A stretch of 64,000 nt of DNA from Ailurus styani (taxonomy: Eukaryota > Chordata > Mammalia > Carnivora > Ailuridae): contig LNAC01000348.1 in the NCBI GenBank assembly GCA_002007465.1, forward strand, positions 988,269 to 1,052,268. The letters are read 5' to 3'. Of this stretch, positions 21,767-33,633 are shown piece after piece (positions within the stretch are counted from its first letter, which is position 1; each line of letters begins with the position of its first letter). The translations under genes and the position numbers were made by a program. The notes under the pieces are model-generated. The model was not told where the DNA came from and did no database searches. It saw nothing but the letters and a program-made list of their open reading frames with translations.

Positions 21767-21976
21767 GGGCGCCTGGGTGGCTCAGTGGTTTAAAGCCTCT
21801 GCTTTCGGCTCAGGTCATTATCTCAGCATCCTGGGATCGAGGCCCGCATCGGGCTCTCTGCTCAGCAGGGAGCCTGCTTCCTCCTCTCCCTGTCTCTCTG
21901 CCTGCCTCTCTGCCTAATTGGAATCTCTGTGTCAAATAAATAAATAAAATCTTTAAAAAAAAAAAAGAAAGAAAAA
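21767..21976 (+). mobile_element. CAN SINE, young, inside old L1
   Basis: Perfect 14-bp target duplication GAAAATGATAGTAC at 21753-21766 and 21977-21990. Confidence 0.98.
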
Positions 21977-22940
21977 GAAAATGATAGTACAACATACCTG
22001 AATTTGAGATACAGATAACACACTATATCAAGGGAAAATTATAGACCTAAAACACCTATATAAGGAAAAGATAAAGGCTCTCAAAGACCTCAGCTTTAAC
22101 CTTAAGAAAGTATAAAATAAGTAAATTAATTCCAAAGAAAGGAAAAGAAGAAATAATCAACTACAAAATAGAAGTCAACACAACAGAAAAGAGAAAAACG
22201 GTATAGAAAATTAATGAAACCAAAAGCTGTGGACTTTTTTAGAAGATCAATAAAATTGATAAACTAGCCATACTAATCAGTTTAAAAAGAGAAAAGACAC
22301 CAATTAAGAATATCAAGAATGAGACATGTGACATCACTACAGATTCTACAAGTATTAAAAGAATAAGAGAATGTTATTAACACTCTTATGTAAATAAAAA
22401 TGACAACATAAGTGAAATGGCCAAATTCCTGAAAATATACAAAGCTTACTCAAGAAGAAACTGATAAAGAGAACAGCCCTGTATGTATCTACTAAAGACA
22501 TTAAATATATAGCTAAAACCTCCCTGCCAAGAAAAATCCCAGGCCCAGATGGCTTCACTGGTGAATTCTAACATTTAAAAGGTAGCACGTATCAATTCAA
22601 CAGACACTTTTCCATAGAACTGAAGAAGAGGGAATACTGTCCAACATATTTGTAAAGCCAGCATTACAGTGACACCAAAACCAGACAAAGACATTACGAT
22701 AACTCTCAGGAGCATAAAAGCAAAAGTTCTTAAAAAATTTTAGCAAATGAAGTCTAACAATCCATGAAATGAAGAACACATCATAATCACATGGAGTTTA
22801 TCCCAGGAAAGCAAGGTTAGTTTAATATTCAAGAAAAAAAAAATCATTTCAACAGACACAGAAAAAGCATTTGACAAAATCCATCATCCACTCCTGGTAG
22901 GAACTCTTAGGAAACTGCTCCTTTAGAAGGCAGCTGCCTC

Positions 22941-23595
22941 TACACTGTTGGTGGGAATGCAAGCTGGTGCAGCTACTCTGGAAAACAGTATGGCAGTTCC
23001 TCAAAAAGTTGAAAAGAGAGCTACCCTACGACCCAGCAATCGCACTACTGGGTATTTACCCTAAAGATACAAATGCAGTAATCCATGGGGGCACGTGCAC
23101 CCAAATGTTTACAGCAGCAATGTCCACAACAGACAAACTATGGAAAGAACAAAGATGTAGATGTCCATCAACAGATGAATGTATAAAGAAGATGTGGTAT
23201 ATATATACAATGGAATACTATGAGGCCATCAAAAGAAATGAAATCTTGCCATTTGCAATGATGTGGATGGAACTAGAGGGTATTACGCTAAACGAAATAA
23301 GTCAATCAGAGAAAGACAATTATCATATGATCTCTTTGATATGAGGAATCTGAGGGGCAGGGCGGGGAGTCGTGGGGGATAGGGAGGGAAAAAATGAAAC
23401 AAGATGAGATCGGGAAGGAGACAAACCATAAGAGACTCTTAATCTCATGAAAGAAACTGAGGGTTACTGGGGGGGTGGGAGGGTAGGGATAGGGTGGCTG
23501 GGTTACAGACATTGGGGAGGATTTGTGCTATGGTGAGTACTGTGAAATGTGTAAGCCTGATGATTCACGGACCTGTACCCTGGGGGTGGAAAAAA
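22941..23595 (+). mobile_element. Younger carnivore L1, 5'-truncated, nested in old L1
   Basis: Starts in the last part of ORF2. The frame 22967-23344 is open for 125 codons (GTCTQMFTAAMSTTDKLW, YTMEYYEAIKRNEILPFA) and is followed by the 3' UTR with its G-rich stretch (GGGGGGGTGGGAGGGTAGGG). Imperfect target duplication AGAAGGCAGCTGCCTC (22925-22940) and AGAATGCAACTTCCTC (23596-23611). The 3' end GGGGGTGGAAAAAAA lacks the AT-rich terminus seen in other copies. Confidence 0.9.
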
Positions 23596-24887
23596 AGAAT
23601 GCAACTTCCTCAATCTCATAAAGCATATTTCTGAAAAACCAATAATATACATAACAGTGATAAACTTTCTTACTAAAATAAAAAGACAAGAATGCCTACT
23701 TTCACTCCTACTCAACATTTTCTTGAAGCATCAAACTAGTGCAGTATGTCAAAGAAAAAAAAAGGAATACAAAGGAAAGAAAAGGAGGAAAGACTGGGGA
23801 GGGGGAGGAAAGCAGAGGAGAGGTGAGGTGAGGAGAGAAAGTGAAGAAGTAAAACGAAGACTGTATTTATATAATCCTCTATGTAGAAAATCCAATGAAA
23901 TCTGTACAATAGCTACCATAACTATGAAGTGACTTTAATAAGGATACAAAATAAGTATACAAATATCAATTGTATTTCTGTACATGCAAGCAAAAAATGA
24001 ACAGTCAAGCTAAGGCTATAAGAAATACCATTTACAATAGCATAAAATATGATATACTTTGGAATAAATCTGACAAAAAATGAGCAACCCTTAAAATACT
24101 AAAACTTACAGAGCTACATGAAAAGATGCTCGACATCATTAATAATCACCAGGGAAATGGAAACTAAAACCCCAGTATTAGAATGGCTAAAACACGTAAT
24201 TGAATAACTAAAACTAAAAAGACTGACCATATCAAGTGCTGGTGGGGATGTGAGGCAACTAAAACTTCCATACAGTGCTAGTAGGAAGATGAAATGGCAT
24301 AGTCATTTTGGAAAATAATTCAAGTATAAATTTGGTTATAAAGTTAAACAGACATCTACCATGTAACATATCTACCACTCCACTCAAGAGGTATTTAATT
24401 TACCCAAGAGAAAAATAAAAACATATGGCCATATAAAGACTTGTACAGAAATGTTCACAGAAGTTTTAACTGTTATAGGCAAAACCCCAAAACAATCCAG
24501 ATGTTCATCAATGCGTGAATGGATTTAAAAACTGTGAAACAATGGAGTAGTACTCAGCAATAAAAAAGGAGTGAAATATTTTTACACACAACATGGATGA
24601 ATCTCAAACTAATTATGCTAAAATAGACCAAAAAAAGCAGTATATAGCATATCATTCTACTTATATAAAATTCTAGAGAATACAAACTAATCCATAGTGA
24701 CAGAAAGTCTGAGAACAGGGAATAGAAAGGTAGGATAACAAGGAAGGATGAAAAAATTGGGAGGTAGGGTGTGTTCATTATCTTGAATGTGGTGGTGGTC
24801 TCCGGGATAGTATGTGTATCGAAATTTACAAAATTGTATGCTTTAATTATGTGCAATTTATTTTACCTCAAAAAAAGGCTTTAACAG

Positions 24888-25022
24888 TGGGATAACTGGT
24901 AATGGTTTATACAACAGTAAGAATACACTTAATGCCAATGAACTACACACTAAAAAATGGTTAAAATGGTAAATTTTACATTATGTATATTTTACCACAA
25001 AAACAAATAAAAAAAAAAAAAG
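24888..25022 (+). mobile_element. Separate old L1 3' end
   Basis: 'aatgccaatgaactacacactaaaaaatggttaaaatggtaaattttacattatgtatattttaccac' plus an A-tail is an L1 3' terminus distinct from the one ending at about 24880. It lies about 160 bp from the ABI1 donor. Confidence 0.75.
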
Positions 25023-25149
25023 GAGTAGATATACTGAACTCAAAGCTGAACCTAAAATAACTGCAGCCATTAAGATGAGTAAAGAATCCTTATTTCCCAG
25101 CATCTACTTACTTCTTCGACTATGTGGCTTCTATTCTGCCAGCTGATTA

Positions 25150-25400
<251 letters not shown>

Positions 25401-25421
25401 GTCATTAAACGTGTATTTTAT

Positions 25422-25937
<516 letters not shown>

Positions 25938-25952
25938 AGAAAGGCAAAGTTA
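25938..25952. repeat. Right target-site duplication of the RPS25 retrocopy
   Basis: AGAAAGGCAAAGTTA directly after the poly-A tail, matching 25422-25436 exactly. Confidence 0.97.
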
Positions 25953-26584
25953 TAATTATATTTTTTAATGGAAAGACCCAATAGAATCAAAAAACTTATC
26001 AGATAAGTCTGATGATAGTTTCAGGATTCTGGTGAGGCCATGGCAGAAATCCTATCTGCCGGGTGGGACCCAATGTCTCTTGCGTGGCCAATCCACTGAG
26101 GTCCACTAAAGGAGCCACCAAGTGACTGTCAACAGAGGCATATATTACAGTTGATTCTGAGTCACCTAAAGACTCTCAAACCACCCATTTATCACATTAC
26201 ATTTTCAGGACCTTATGCCAGCCCCAAGTTCCTAACCCATTGTTGAGAGTTTAGCTAAACCATTCTGTAATATTGCCACCTCAGCATTCACTTTGTGTAG
26301 CTAAGTGGCCTACAAGGGCCTTCAATTGACACTACCTCCTCCCGCAAGTGCATGGCCTAGATAACAGCCCTCTGGGTCACAAGTAAATGTAAGTTCCAGA
26401 TATGACTCCCGAAAACCTCCTTGTGATAAACAATCTCTCCTGTCTCCCAGCTCCTTCGCCCCTTAGATAAGAACACCTTGGAGCTTATCAAAACCCTATT
26501 GTTTTGAGGGTTCCTGGGGGCGGGGTGTTGGATGGCTGGGTTATGGACATTTTCTTATTTTATTAAGAAAATAAAAGAAACGCA
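25953..26584. other. Unclassified; possible LTR-like and L1 3' text
   Basis: The middle ('gagagtttagctaaaccattctgtaatattgccacc...gagcttatcaaaaccctattgttttgaggg') reads like an old LTR I cannot name. 'ggttcctgggggcggggtgttggatggctgggttatggacatt' resembles a carnivore L1 3' UTR fragment. Confidence 0.35.
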
Positions 26585-26749
26585 GGGACGCCTGGGTGGC
26601 TCATCATTTAAGATGCCAACTCTTCATTTCTGCTTGATCTCGAGGTCCTGGGATCATTGGGCTCTATGCTCAGTAAAGAGGCAGCTTGAGGATTCTCTTC
26701 TCTCTCTGCCTCTTCCCCTCCCCCTCACACATGCTTGCACGCTTTTTCA

Positions 26750-26804
<55 letters not shown>

Positions 26805-26818
26805 AATCTTTTTAAAAA
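26585..26818 (+). mobile_element. CAN SINE with a long AATA tail
   Basis: GGGACGCCTGGGTGGCTCATCATTTAAGATGCC head. The tail carries an expanded (AATA)n microsatellite at 26749-26805. Confidence 0.93.
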
Positions 26819-26829
26819 GAAAAGACTCC

Positions 26830-27220
26830 CTGATACATTGTTGGTGATAAGCAGCAAAATTACATACCAATTTATTTTCTGTCCCAGTAATCTGATTTTA
26901 GGAATCTACCTCAAAGAATCACTGACAAAAATATATAATGCAGTTATTCATGATAGCACTATTTATGATAGTCAACGACTGGAAACAACCCATATAATCA
27001 TCAGCAGAGGACTGAATAAATTATGAGCTCTCTAAACAATGAAGTACTATACTGCTACAATAAAGAATGTCATGATTACCACTACACCGTGATCTCCAGA
27101 ACACTACTAAGATGAAAAACACAAGATGGGAAAAAAAATGTTTCTGGAATGCTACCATTTAAAAAATGGGGAAAGATATGAAAATATATGCTTGTATTTT
27201 TTAAGAAAGAAGAATAAACA
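26830..27220 (+). mobile_element. Old L1-like 3' fragment
   Basis: 'tattcatgatagcactatttatgatagtcaacgactggaaacaaccc...cagaggactgaataaattatg...caatgaagtactatactgc' follows decayed L1 ORF2 C-terminal order. Confidence 0.6.
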
Positions 27221-27224
27221 TTTT

Positions 27225-27622
27225 ATTAAGACTTATTTATTTTAGGGCGCCTGGGTGGCTCAGTGGGTTAAAGCCTCTGCCTTAGGCTCAGGTCATGATC
27301 TCAGGGTCCTGGGATCGAGGCCCGCATCGGGCTCCCTGCTCAGTGGGGAGCCTGCTTCCTCCTCTCTCTCTGCCTGCCTCTCTGCCTACTTGTAATCTCT
27401 CTGTGTCGAATAAATAAAATATTTTAATTAAAAAATAAAAGACTTATTTATTTTAGAGAGAGACAGAAAGAGCGCATGAGGTGAAGGGACAGAGGAAAAG
27501 GGAAAGCAGACTCTCCACTGTGCATGGAGCCCAACAGAGGGCTCAATCCCAGGACCCTGAGATCATGACATAAGCGGAAACCAAGACTTGAACGCTTAAC
27601 CAAATGAGCCACCAGGTGCCCC
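27225..27622 (-). mobile_element. CAN SINE, older, split by a young SINE
   Basis: Antisense pieces: 'aagacttatttatttta' (to 27244) and 27439-27622 ('gagagagacagaaagagcgcatgagg...gagccaccaggtgcccc'). Confidence 0.9.
27245..27438 (+). mobile_element. CAN SINE, young, nested in a minus SINE
   Basis: Perfect 17-bp target duplication AAGACTTATTTATTTTA at 27228-27244 and 27439-27455. The tail is TATTTTAATTAAAAAATAA rather than TCTTTAAAA. Confidence 0.96.
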
Positions 27623-27656
27623 TAAACCATAACATTTTAAAAAATAATTACATTTA

Positions 27657-27878
27657 GGGGTGCCTGGGTGGCTCAGTCAATTAAGTGTCTGCCTTCAGCT
27701 CAGGTCATGATCTCAGGGTCCTGGGATGGAATCCCTGCATCGGGCTCCCTGCTTAGCGGGGAACCTGCTTCTCCTCCTCCTTCTGCAGCTCCCCCTGCTT
27801 GTGCCCCCTCTCTCTCACACACACACAAACACACTCACTCTCTCTCTCTAATAAATAAATAACATTAAAAAAATAAAT
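27657..27878 (+). mobile_element. CAN SINE, first of a same-site pair
   Basis: GGGGTGCCTGGGTGGCTCAGTCAATTAAGTG head, CA/CT-rich tail. AATAATTACATTTA precedes (27643-27656) and follows (27879-27892). Confidence 0.96.
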
Positions 27879-27892
27879 AATAATTACATTTA

Positions 27893-28063
27893 GGGGCACC
27901 TGGGTGGCTCAGTCAGTTAAGCATTCAGCTCAGGTCATGATCTCCTGGCCCCACATCGGGCTTCCTGCTCAACAGGGAGTCTGCTTCTCCTTCTCCCTCA
28001 GCCTCACCCCCTCACTCATGTGCTAATGGATAAATAAAATCTTTAAAAAAATAAAAATTAAAA
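27893..28063 (+). mobile_element. CAN SINE, second of a same-site pair
   Basis: GGGGCACCTGGGTGGCTCAGTCAGTTAAGC head. AATAATTACATTTA is repeated a third time at 28064-28077. Confidence 0.95.
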
Positions 28064-28313
28064 AATAATTACATTTAAGGTGAGGAGTTAAACATGTTGG
28101 AGGGAGCAGAGCTAACATTCTTTAAATATACCTTGTTTTATTATAGATTCGTTTTTAGAACTATGTAAATAATTATACAAAAAAAAAATTTTTTTTAATT
28201 ACCCAAAAATTAAATGTAAAATTAATCAAATGGGCCTGTGTGTTCAATTAGTGGCTTAACCAAAGGGGAAATAAAAAAGGACATCAAAGCACAGTAACTT
28301 TACTGTTCATTCT

Positions 28314-28481
28314 TTTTTTTGAGGAGGTCAGGGAGGGGCAGAGGGAAAAGGGGGAGAAAAACTTAAGCAGGCTCCACACCCAGTGTGGAGCAATGAGGGG
28401 CTCATCTCACCACCCTGAGGTCATAACCTGAGCAAAAATCAAGAGTTGGACGCTCACCTAACTGAACCATCCAGGTGCCCC
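28314..28481 (-). mobile_element. CAN SINE, older
   Basis: Poly-T then GAGGAGGTCAGGGAGGGGCAG..., ending AACCATCCAGGTGCCCC. Flanks TACTGTTCATTCTT and CATTGTTCATTCTT are a likely target duplication. Confidence 0.9.
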
Positions 28482-28556
28482 TTCATTGTTCATTCTTAAT
28501 GGGATTTACCTTTAAGACAAAAATAATTCAAAGAGGAAAAAAAAAAACCTGAAACT

Positions 28557-28754
28557 ATTTTTTTTTAAGATTTTATTTATTTTTTTTGACAGCAAGAGAC
28601 ACAGCAAGAGAGTAACACAAGCAAGAGGTGTGGGAGACTGAGAAGCAGGCCTCCCACTGAGCAGGGAGCCGGATGCAGGACTAAATCCCAGGACCCTGGG
28701 ATCATGACCTGAGCCAAAGGCAGACCCCCAATGACTGAGCCACCCAGGTGCCCC
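28557..28754 (-). mobile_element. CAN SINE, intermediate
   Basis: 'tttttttttaagattttatttattttttttgacagcaagagac...gactgagccacccaggtgcccc'. Confidence 0.95.
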
Positions 28755-28764
28755 AAATCATCCT

Positions 28765-29740
28765 TTTCTTCAATGAATTATTTTGGCACTTACTCAAAAA
28801 TCAATTGACTGCATAGATGTGGATCTATTTCAGGGCTCTCTTTTGGGTTCCATTGTTAAATGGATGATCCTCATCTAGTACTATACTGTGTTGATTACTA
28901 TAGCTTTAGTACCTCTTGAGGACAGGTACTCAAGTCCCCCAGATTTTTCTTTTTCAAGATTGTTTTAGATATTTTTAAGTCTTTTGTACTTTCATGTAAT
29001 TTAAAATCAGTTTGTCAATTTCCACGGAAGAACCTGCTGAAAATTTTACTGGAATTACACTGAGTCTATAAATCAGTTTCAAGAAAACTGCCCTTTAACA
29101 ATACTACATCTTCCAGTTGTGAACATAATAACCCTCTCCTATTATTTAGGTCGTCTAAAAAACTTTGCTGAGAGAATTTAAAGTTTTTATATACCAACTG
29201 CAAACATTTTATTAAATTTATCCCTATATATTTCTTATTTTTGATGCTATCATGAATGGTACTGTTTTTATCATCTCAATTGCCAATTATTCATTGCAAG
29301 CTTATAGAAGTACAACTGATTTTTGAATACTGACCTTGTAATCCTGCAACACTGCTAAATTATTTGCTGCTAAATTTGTTGCTTTTTGTAGATTTCTTAG
29401 GCTATTATACAGAGATAATCATGAAAGATGATTTTACTTCTTACTTTCCCATCTGTATACCTTCTACTTTTTCTTGCTCTACTGCACTGGCTTTTTGGGC
29501 ATCTGACCTTATGAAGGTATATGCCCTTTATGAAGCTAAGGAAGTACTTCTATTCTTAGTATGTTTACCAAAGTAGGCAGATTTAATCTTGAGTGATACT
29601 TGGTTATTTTCAGTCATCCACTGAATTTTAAGAGTTTCATCTGCCTTTTTGTTTTAAGTATACAAGTTGCACACTTTACTTTCACAAGAGTAGGAATGAC
29701 TCTAGCTTTGCACTAAAATCTATTCTCCCTACCTGTAGAG
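28765..29740 (-). mobile_element. Old L1 ORF2 segment, antisense
   Basis: Antisense L1 text: 'tgttgattactatagctttag', 'cagtttgtcaatttccacggaagaacctgctg', 'attaaatttatccctatatatttcttatttttgatgctatcatgaatgg', 'gtatatgccctttatgaagctaaggaagtac'. No intact frame. Confidence 0.8.
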
Positions 29741-30619
29741 CATTGAATTATACTTTATTTTCCAGCTTCCCTAATCACACGGTCATAAAACTAAATATTG
29801 TCAATGGAATGATAGAGTTTAAATGGGTGCCACTTACAGGCCTAGACATAAAAACCTCCCATGAATGTTCCAAAGCAATTCTTCAAGGAAAATGTAGTTC
29901 TACCAAAACAATAAAGTTATGTTTAACAGAAAATATTTTAAAGTTTCCATTTTTGATTCATATTTAAAATAATTAAAATTAAGTGAAATTTAAAAATTCA
30001 TTTTCAAACTAGCCACATTTTAAAAAGTGCCCAATAGCCACATGTGGACTGCAGCTACTTCACTGAAAACACAGTTATAGTTAATTTCCTCTACAGCTAC
30101 TGAATTTAAAAGTCTACACAACAATTGCTGCATTTCAGTATGTAAGTTTAGTATCCAATAGTTGGTCTCCCTCCTCCTTTTTTTATACTTTAACTGAATC
30201 ACTACCAACATACAAAATGGATTATAAACTAAAAGACAAATAGCCAGCATTTCTCCAAGGAGCTAAAACAGACATTGTTAATTATAGCAATCTTCTCTGT
30301 AAAATCTAAAAACTCTTAACTAATCACTCCAGGAGTTGACATGTGATATGAAACCCATTTGCCATCCCTGTCTTATGCCATTGGGAAGTTTGCTTAAAAT
30401 GGAATAAACATGTTCAGCTTTAAAAGAAAAAGTTAATTATTTAAAAGAGTTAAACTCAAAATAAACAATGTAGCCAAAAACTAAACAGGAAATTCCTTAG
30501 ATAACTGAATTTTATGAACAGCCCATACGTAAAACTAGCTGTCATCATCTTTCCTCCTCTACCTGTAGAAACCAAGCTTTACTGAGTCAGGATGTGCTAG
30601 CTGGAGTAAAGAACATTTT
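29741..30619. other. Mostly unclassified; one possible DNA-transposon fragment
   Basis: 'actagccacattttaaaaagtgcccaatagccacatgtgg' (30007-30050) resembles a mammalian DNA-transposon fragment. The rest is AT-rich and unrecognised. Confidence 0.35.
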
Positions 30620-30840
30620 CTTTTTCTTTCTTTCTTTCTTTCTCTCTTTTTTTCTTGCTATTTTTTTTTAAGATTTTTAATTTATTTATTTGAGAAAGAG
30701 TGATCGAGAGAGAGACAGAGACAGAGAATGAGCGTGGGCCGTTCAGGGAGCAGAGGGAGAAGCAGACTTGATCCTTGCGCTCCAGAATCATGACCTGAGC
30801 TGAAGGCAGACCCTTAACTGACTGAGCTACCCAGGTGCCC
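30620..30840 (-). mobile_element. CAN SINE with a CT-rich left edge
   Basis: Antisense SINE preceded by a TTTC repeat (30617-30657). Related flanks AAGAACATTTTC and AAAAACATTTTC suggest one insertion including the pyrimidine run. Confidence 0.9.
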
Positions 30841-31137
30841 CAAAAACATTTTCAAGTAATAGCTACACCTATAAGTCCTTTTCTTGCCCTTCAAGGTGTC
30901 TACCAAAGGCAGAGTGATCTTTGTTTTTCCACTCCCTAAAGTGTAAATTACTAGCTATAAGCAATCTCTTTCATATCTACACATTTATCTTTAACAGTAT
31001 TTCCTTTCCCTCACTCTCTCAACCTTCATCTCTTACCAGAGCAAAAATATTTCTCCTTTTATCTCATATAAATACTTGAATCCTAAAAGAAAGAACACCA
31101 TCCTTGTCATGACTATGCTTAAAAACTAATGCACTCT

Positions 31138-31313
31138 TTTTTTAAAAAGATTTATTTGAGAGAGAGAGAGAGAGAGAGAAAAGGAGGAGGGACAGAGGGA
31201 GAAGCAGACTCCCTGCTGAGCAGGGAGCCTGACTTGGGGCTGGATTCCAGGACTCTGGGATCATGACCTGAGCCAAAGGCAGATGCTTAGCCAACTAAGC
31301 CACCAGGTGCGCC
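31138..31313 (-). mobile_element. CAN SINE
   Basis: Antisense copy with a (GA)n run. Target duplication AAAACTAATGCACTCT (31122-31137) and AAAACTAAGGCATTCT (31314-31329). Confidence 0.94.
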
Positions 31314-31949
31314 AAAACTAAGGCATTCTAAATGAAAACATATATTATATAGTATTTCAATTTTTGCTTTTTAACAGAAAAATACAGAAAAAGAGAAAAA
31401 TATAAATGAAAAAAGTATCATGGTCCTATCATTCAAATAGAACATGTTAACATGTTAGTGTATTTTCTTCCAAGTCTCTCCAGTATGTGTTTGTATGAAG
31501 AAGTAAAAACTGACATTATATCCTACAGTTAATGTCCCACTTTTATTCACTAAAAATACCATGAGCTTTTCTCCATGTGCTAATCTTCCTTAAAATCTTT
31601 TTCAAAAAACAATTTTCAATAGCTTCATGGTTATGGCAGTAACCTGTTTGTTGCCTACCGCCTCATTTTAAATCCTCTAATCTTAAGAACCTGATTTTAA
31701 TGAGAGCATCAACGTATTGAGCCCTGTTTAAAAAAAAAACAAAATCAAATCTAACTTCTTCTAAATGACCAAACAAGAGATGGCATTATTTAGTAGTTGT
31801 AGGCATTCAGAGGAAAACATGTACAGTTAATTATGAATAAACATTACCTACCTTTCCCCCTGAATAGTAAAGTATATACAAGTAGAAAGAATAATATGAT
31901 AATCCCATATACCTGTCTTTCAACTTCAGTAAATACCATATTTAGTTTT
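31314..31949. other. Unclassified AT-rich intronic sequence
   Basis: No element I can name with confidence; 'ccactttta...ctccatgtgctaat' hints at an old repeat. Confidence 0.35.
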
Positions 31950-32148
31950 GTTTTTTTTTTAAGATTTTATTTATTTATTTGACAGAGAGAGAGAGAGAGC
32001 ACAAGTAGGCAGAGCGACAGGCAGAGGGAGAGGGAGAAGCAGGCTCTCCACTGAGCAGGGAGCCGGATGTGGGACTTGATCCCAGGACCCTGAGATCATG
32101 ACCTGAGCTGAAGGCAGTGGCTTAACCGACTGAGCCACCCAGGTGCCC
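31950..32148 (-). mobile_element. CAN SINE
   Basis: Antisense, full length. Perfect target duplication CCATATTTAGTTTT at 31936-31949 and 32149-32162. Confidence 0.97.
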
Positions 32149-32178
32149 CCATATTTAGTTTTATAAATTCACATTTTA

Positions 32179-32400
32179 GGGGTCCCTGGATGGCTCAGTC
32201 AGTTATGTATCCGACTCTTGATTTCAGCTCAGCTTATGATCTCAGAGTTGTGAGATCAACCGCTGCATCAGGTTCCACACTGGGCCTGGAGCTTGCTTAA
32301 GATTCTCTCTCCCGGGAGCCTGGGTGGCTCAGTGGGTTAAAGATTCTCTCTCCCTTGGCCCCCTTTGCTCACCCCGCCCCCACTCTCTCTTTAAAAAAAA
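32179..32400 (+). mobile_element. CAN SINE, older, hosting a micro-insertion
   Basis: GGGGTCCCTGGATGGCTCAGTCAGTTATGTATCCGACTCTTG head. The 3' CT-rich part is interrupted at 32314-32354 by a 26-bp SINE fragment and its duplicated target. Confidence 0.92.
32314..32339 (+). mobile_element. 26-bp SINE 5' fragment inserted with its own target duplication
   Basis: GGGAGCCTGGGTGGCTCAGT followed by GGGTTA is only the first 26 bp of a young CAN SINE. It is flanked by a perfect 15-bp duplication AAGATTCTCTCTCCC at 32299-32313 and 32340-32354. The join falls in GGTTAAAG of the SINE, which overlaps TTAAG of the target. Confidence 0.9.
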
Positions 32401-32446
32401 AAAAAATATATATATTTTACTTGGTTTTATAAGGCTGCAAAAATTT

Positions 32447-32547
32447 TTTTAATTTTAATACTGGCTCCACACCTAACATGGGGCTTGAACCCAGCACTCT
32501 GAGATTAAGAGTCACATGCTCTACTGACTGAGCCAGCCACGTGCCCT
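32447..32547 (-). mobile_element. CAN SINE, old short type
   Basis: 'aattttaatactggctccacacctaacatggggcttgaacccagcac...gagccagccacgtgccc'; flanks GGCTGCAAAAATTTT / GCCTGCAAAATTTT. Confidence 0.88.
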
Positions 32548-32639
32548 TGCCTGCAAAATTTTATATCTGGAATACATTAAACATTAATTTTCACTTATTT
32601 TTTAAATAATCTCAGAACTTTCTTCTTAGAAAACATCTT

Positions 32640-32745
32640 GGAGTGCCTGTCTGGCTCAGTCAGTAGAGACTGCAATTCTTGATCATAGAGTCATGAGTCT
32701 GAGACTTGTGCTGGGCATGGAGCCCACTTAAAATTTAAAAAAATT
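32640..32745 (+). mobile_element. CAN SINE, old short type
   Basis: 'ggagtgcctgtctggctcagtcagtagagactgcaattcttgatcatagagtcatgagtc...gggcatggagcccacttaaaattt'. Confidence 0.85.
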
Positions 32746-32955
32746 GGGCGCCTGGGTGGCTCAGTGGGTTAAAGCCGCTGCCTTCGGCTCAGGTCATGAT
32801 CCCAGGGTCCTGGGATCGAGGCCCACATCCGGCTCTCTGCTCAGCAGGGAGCCTGCTTCCTCCTCTCTCCTCTCTCTCTGCCTGCCTCTCTGCCTACTTG
32901 TAATCTCTCTCTCTGTGTCAAATGAATAAATAAAAAATCTTTAAAAATTTAAAAA
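32746..32955 (+). mobile_element. CAN SINE, young
   Basis: GGGCGCCTGGGTGGCTCAGTGGGTTAAAGCCGC head. It sits directly on the A-rich tail of the preceding old SINE. Confidence 0.97.
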
Positions 32956-32968
32956 AATAAATTAAAAA

Positions 32969-33085
32969 GGGGTACCTGGCTGGCTCAGTCGGTGAAGCAT
33001 ACAACTCTTCGGGGTTGTAAGTTTGAGCTCCACAATAGGTGTAGTGATTACTTAAAAATAACAAAAAATCTTTAATTTAAAAAAA
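32969..33085 (+). mobile_element. CAN SINE, old short type
   Basis: 'ggggtacctggctggctcagtcggtgaagcatacaactcttcggggttgtaagtttgagctccacaataggtgtag' with an A-rich tail. Confidence 0.85.
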
Positions 33086-33633
33086 AGTATCTTAAAAATT
33101 TCATTTTAATAGACATTTTTGTCATATGAAATAACAAAACACCAATACCGTCATTTTCATCTAGCTTTACCTTAAATCTCTTTTCCTCGAACAGTAGGCA
33201 CTGTTGACTTATTAATGTGCTTATTCATTTTATAAGTTTCATAAAATTAATCATTTTCTTCCAACTCTTCATAGTAACATTTTAGCTATATAATTAAGCT
33301 CCAAATATCAACTTACAGGCTAACATTAAAAGTGCCATTCTAAGTAAACGCTCTACTTTATTAAAAGATGGCCTATATGGAAAACAGCCCAGACCCAGAA
33401 CATATGCTATAACATTGGCTGGTATAACATTTAAAAAAAATAATATGACTTGAATTAAAATGTTCTCGTTCTCACTTTGAACCCCCCTTCCTTAAAGTCT
33501 GCCAAGAGGACTTGAAGATAATTTGCTTTCTTTGAAAAACAGTAATTTCTCTCTGCCCTAACTGCAAATGGCTTAATGACCCTACTTACGTTACAAATAG
33601 GGGGTCTCATGTGCATTTAAAAAAAAGTCTTCT
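33086..33633. other. Unclassified intronic sequence
   Basis: AT-rich, nothing recognised. Confidence 0.4.

Larger units (their letters stand above)
21255..24880 (+). mobile_element. Old L1 (ORF2 and 3' UTR), interrupted
   Basis: Decayed ORF2 text begins in the endonuclease region ('caatatcatcaaccaatttgacc', 'accaagagagactatattctggg'), passes the reverse-transcriptase region ('ccaggcccagatggcttcactggtgaattc', 'acagaaaaagcatttgacaaaatcc'), resumes after the nested L1 ('acttcctcaatctcataaag'), and ends in a 3' UTR ('aatttacaaaattgtatgctttaattatgtgcaatttattttacctc'). All frames are broken. Confidence 0.9.

Noticed and set aside
22967..23344. 125-codon frame as a gene
   Set aside because: It is the C-terminal end of a 5'-truncated L1 ORF2.
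26749..26805. Regularly spaced short repeats as a CRISPR-like array
   Set aside because: It is an (AATA)n microsatellite in a SINE tail without spacers.
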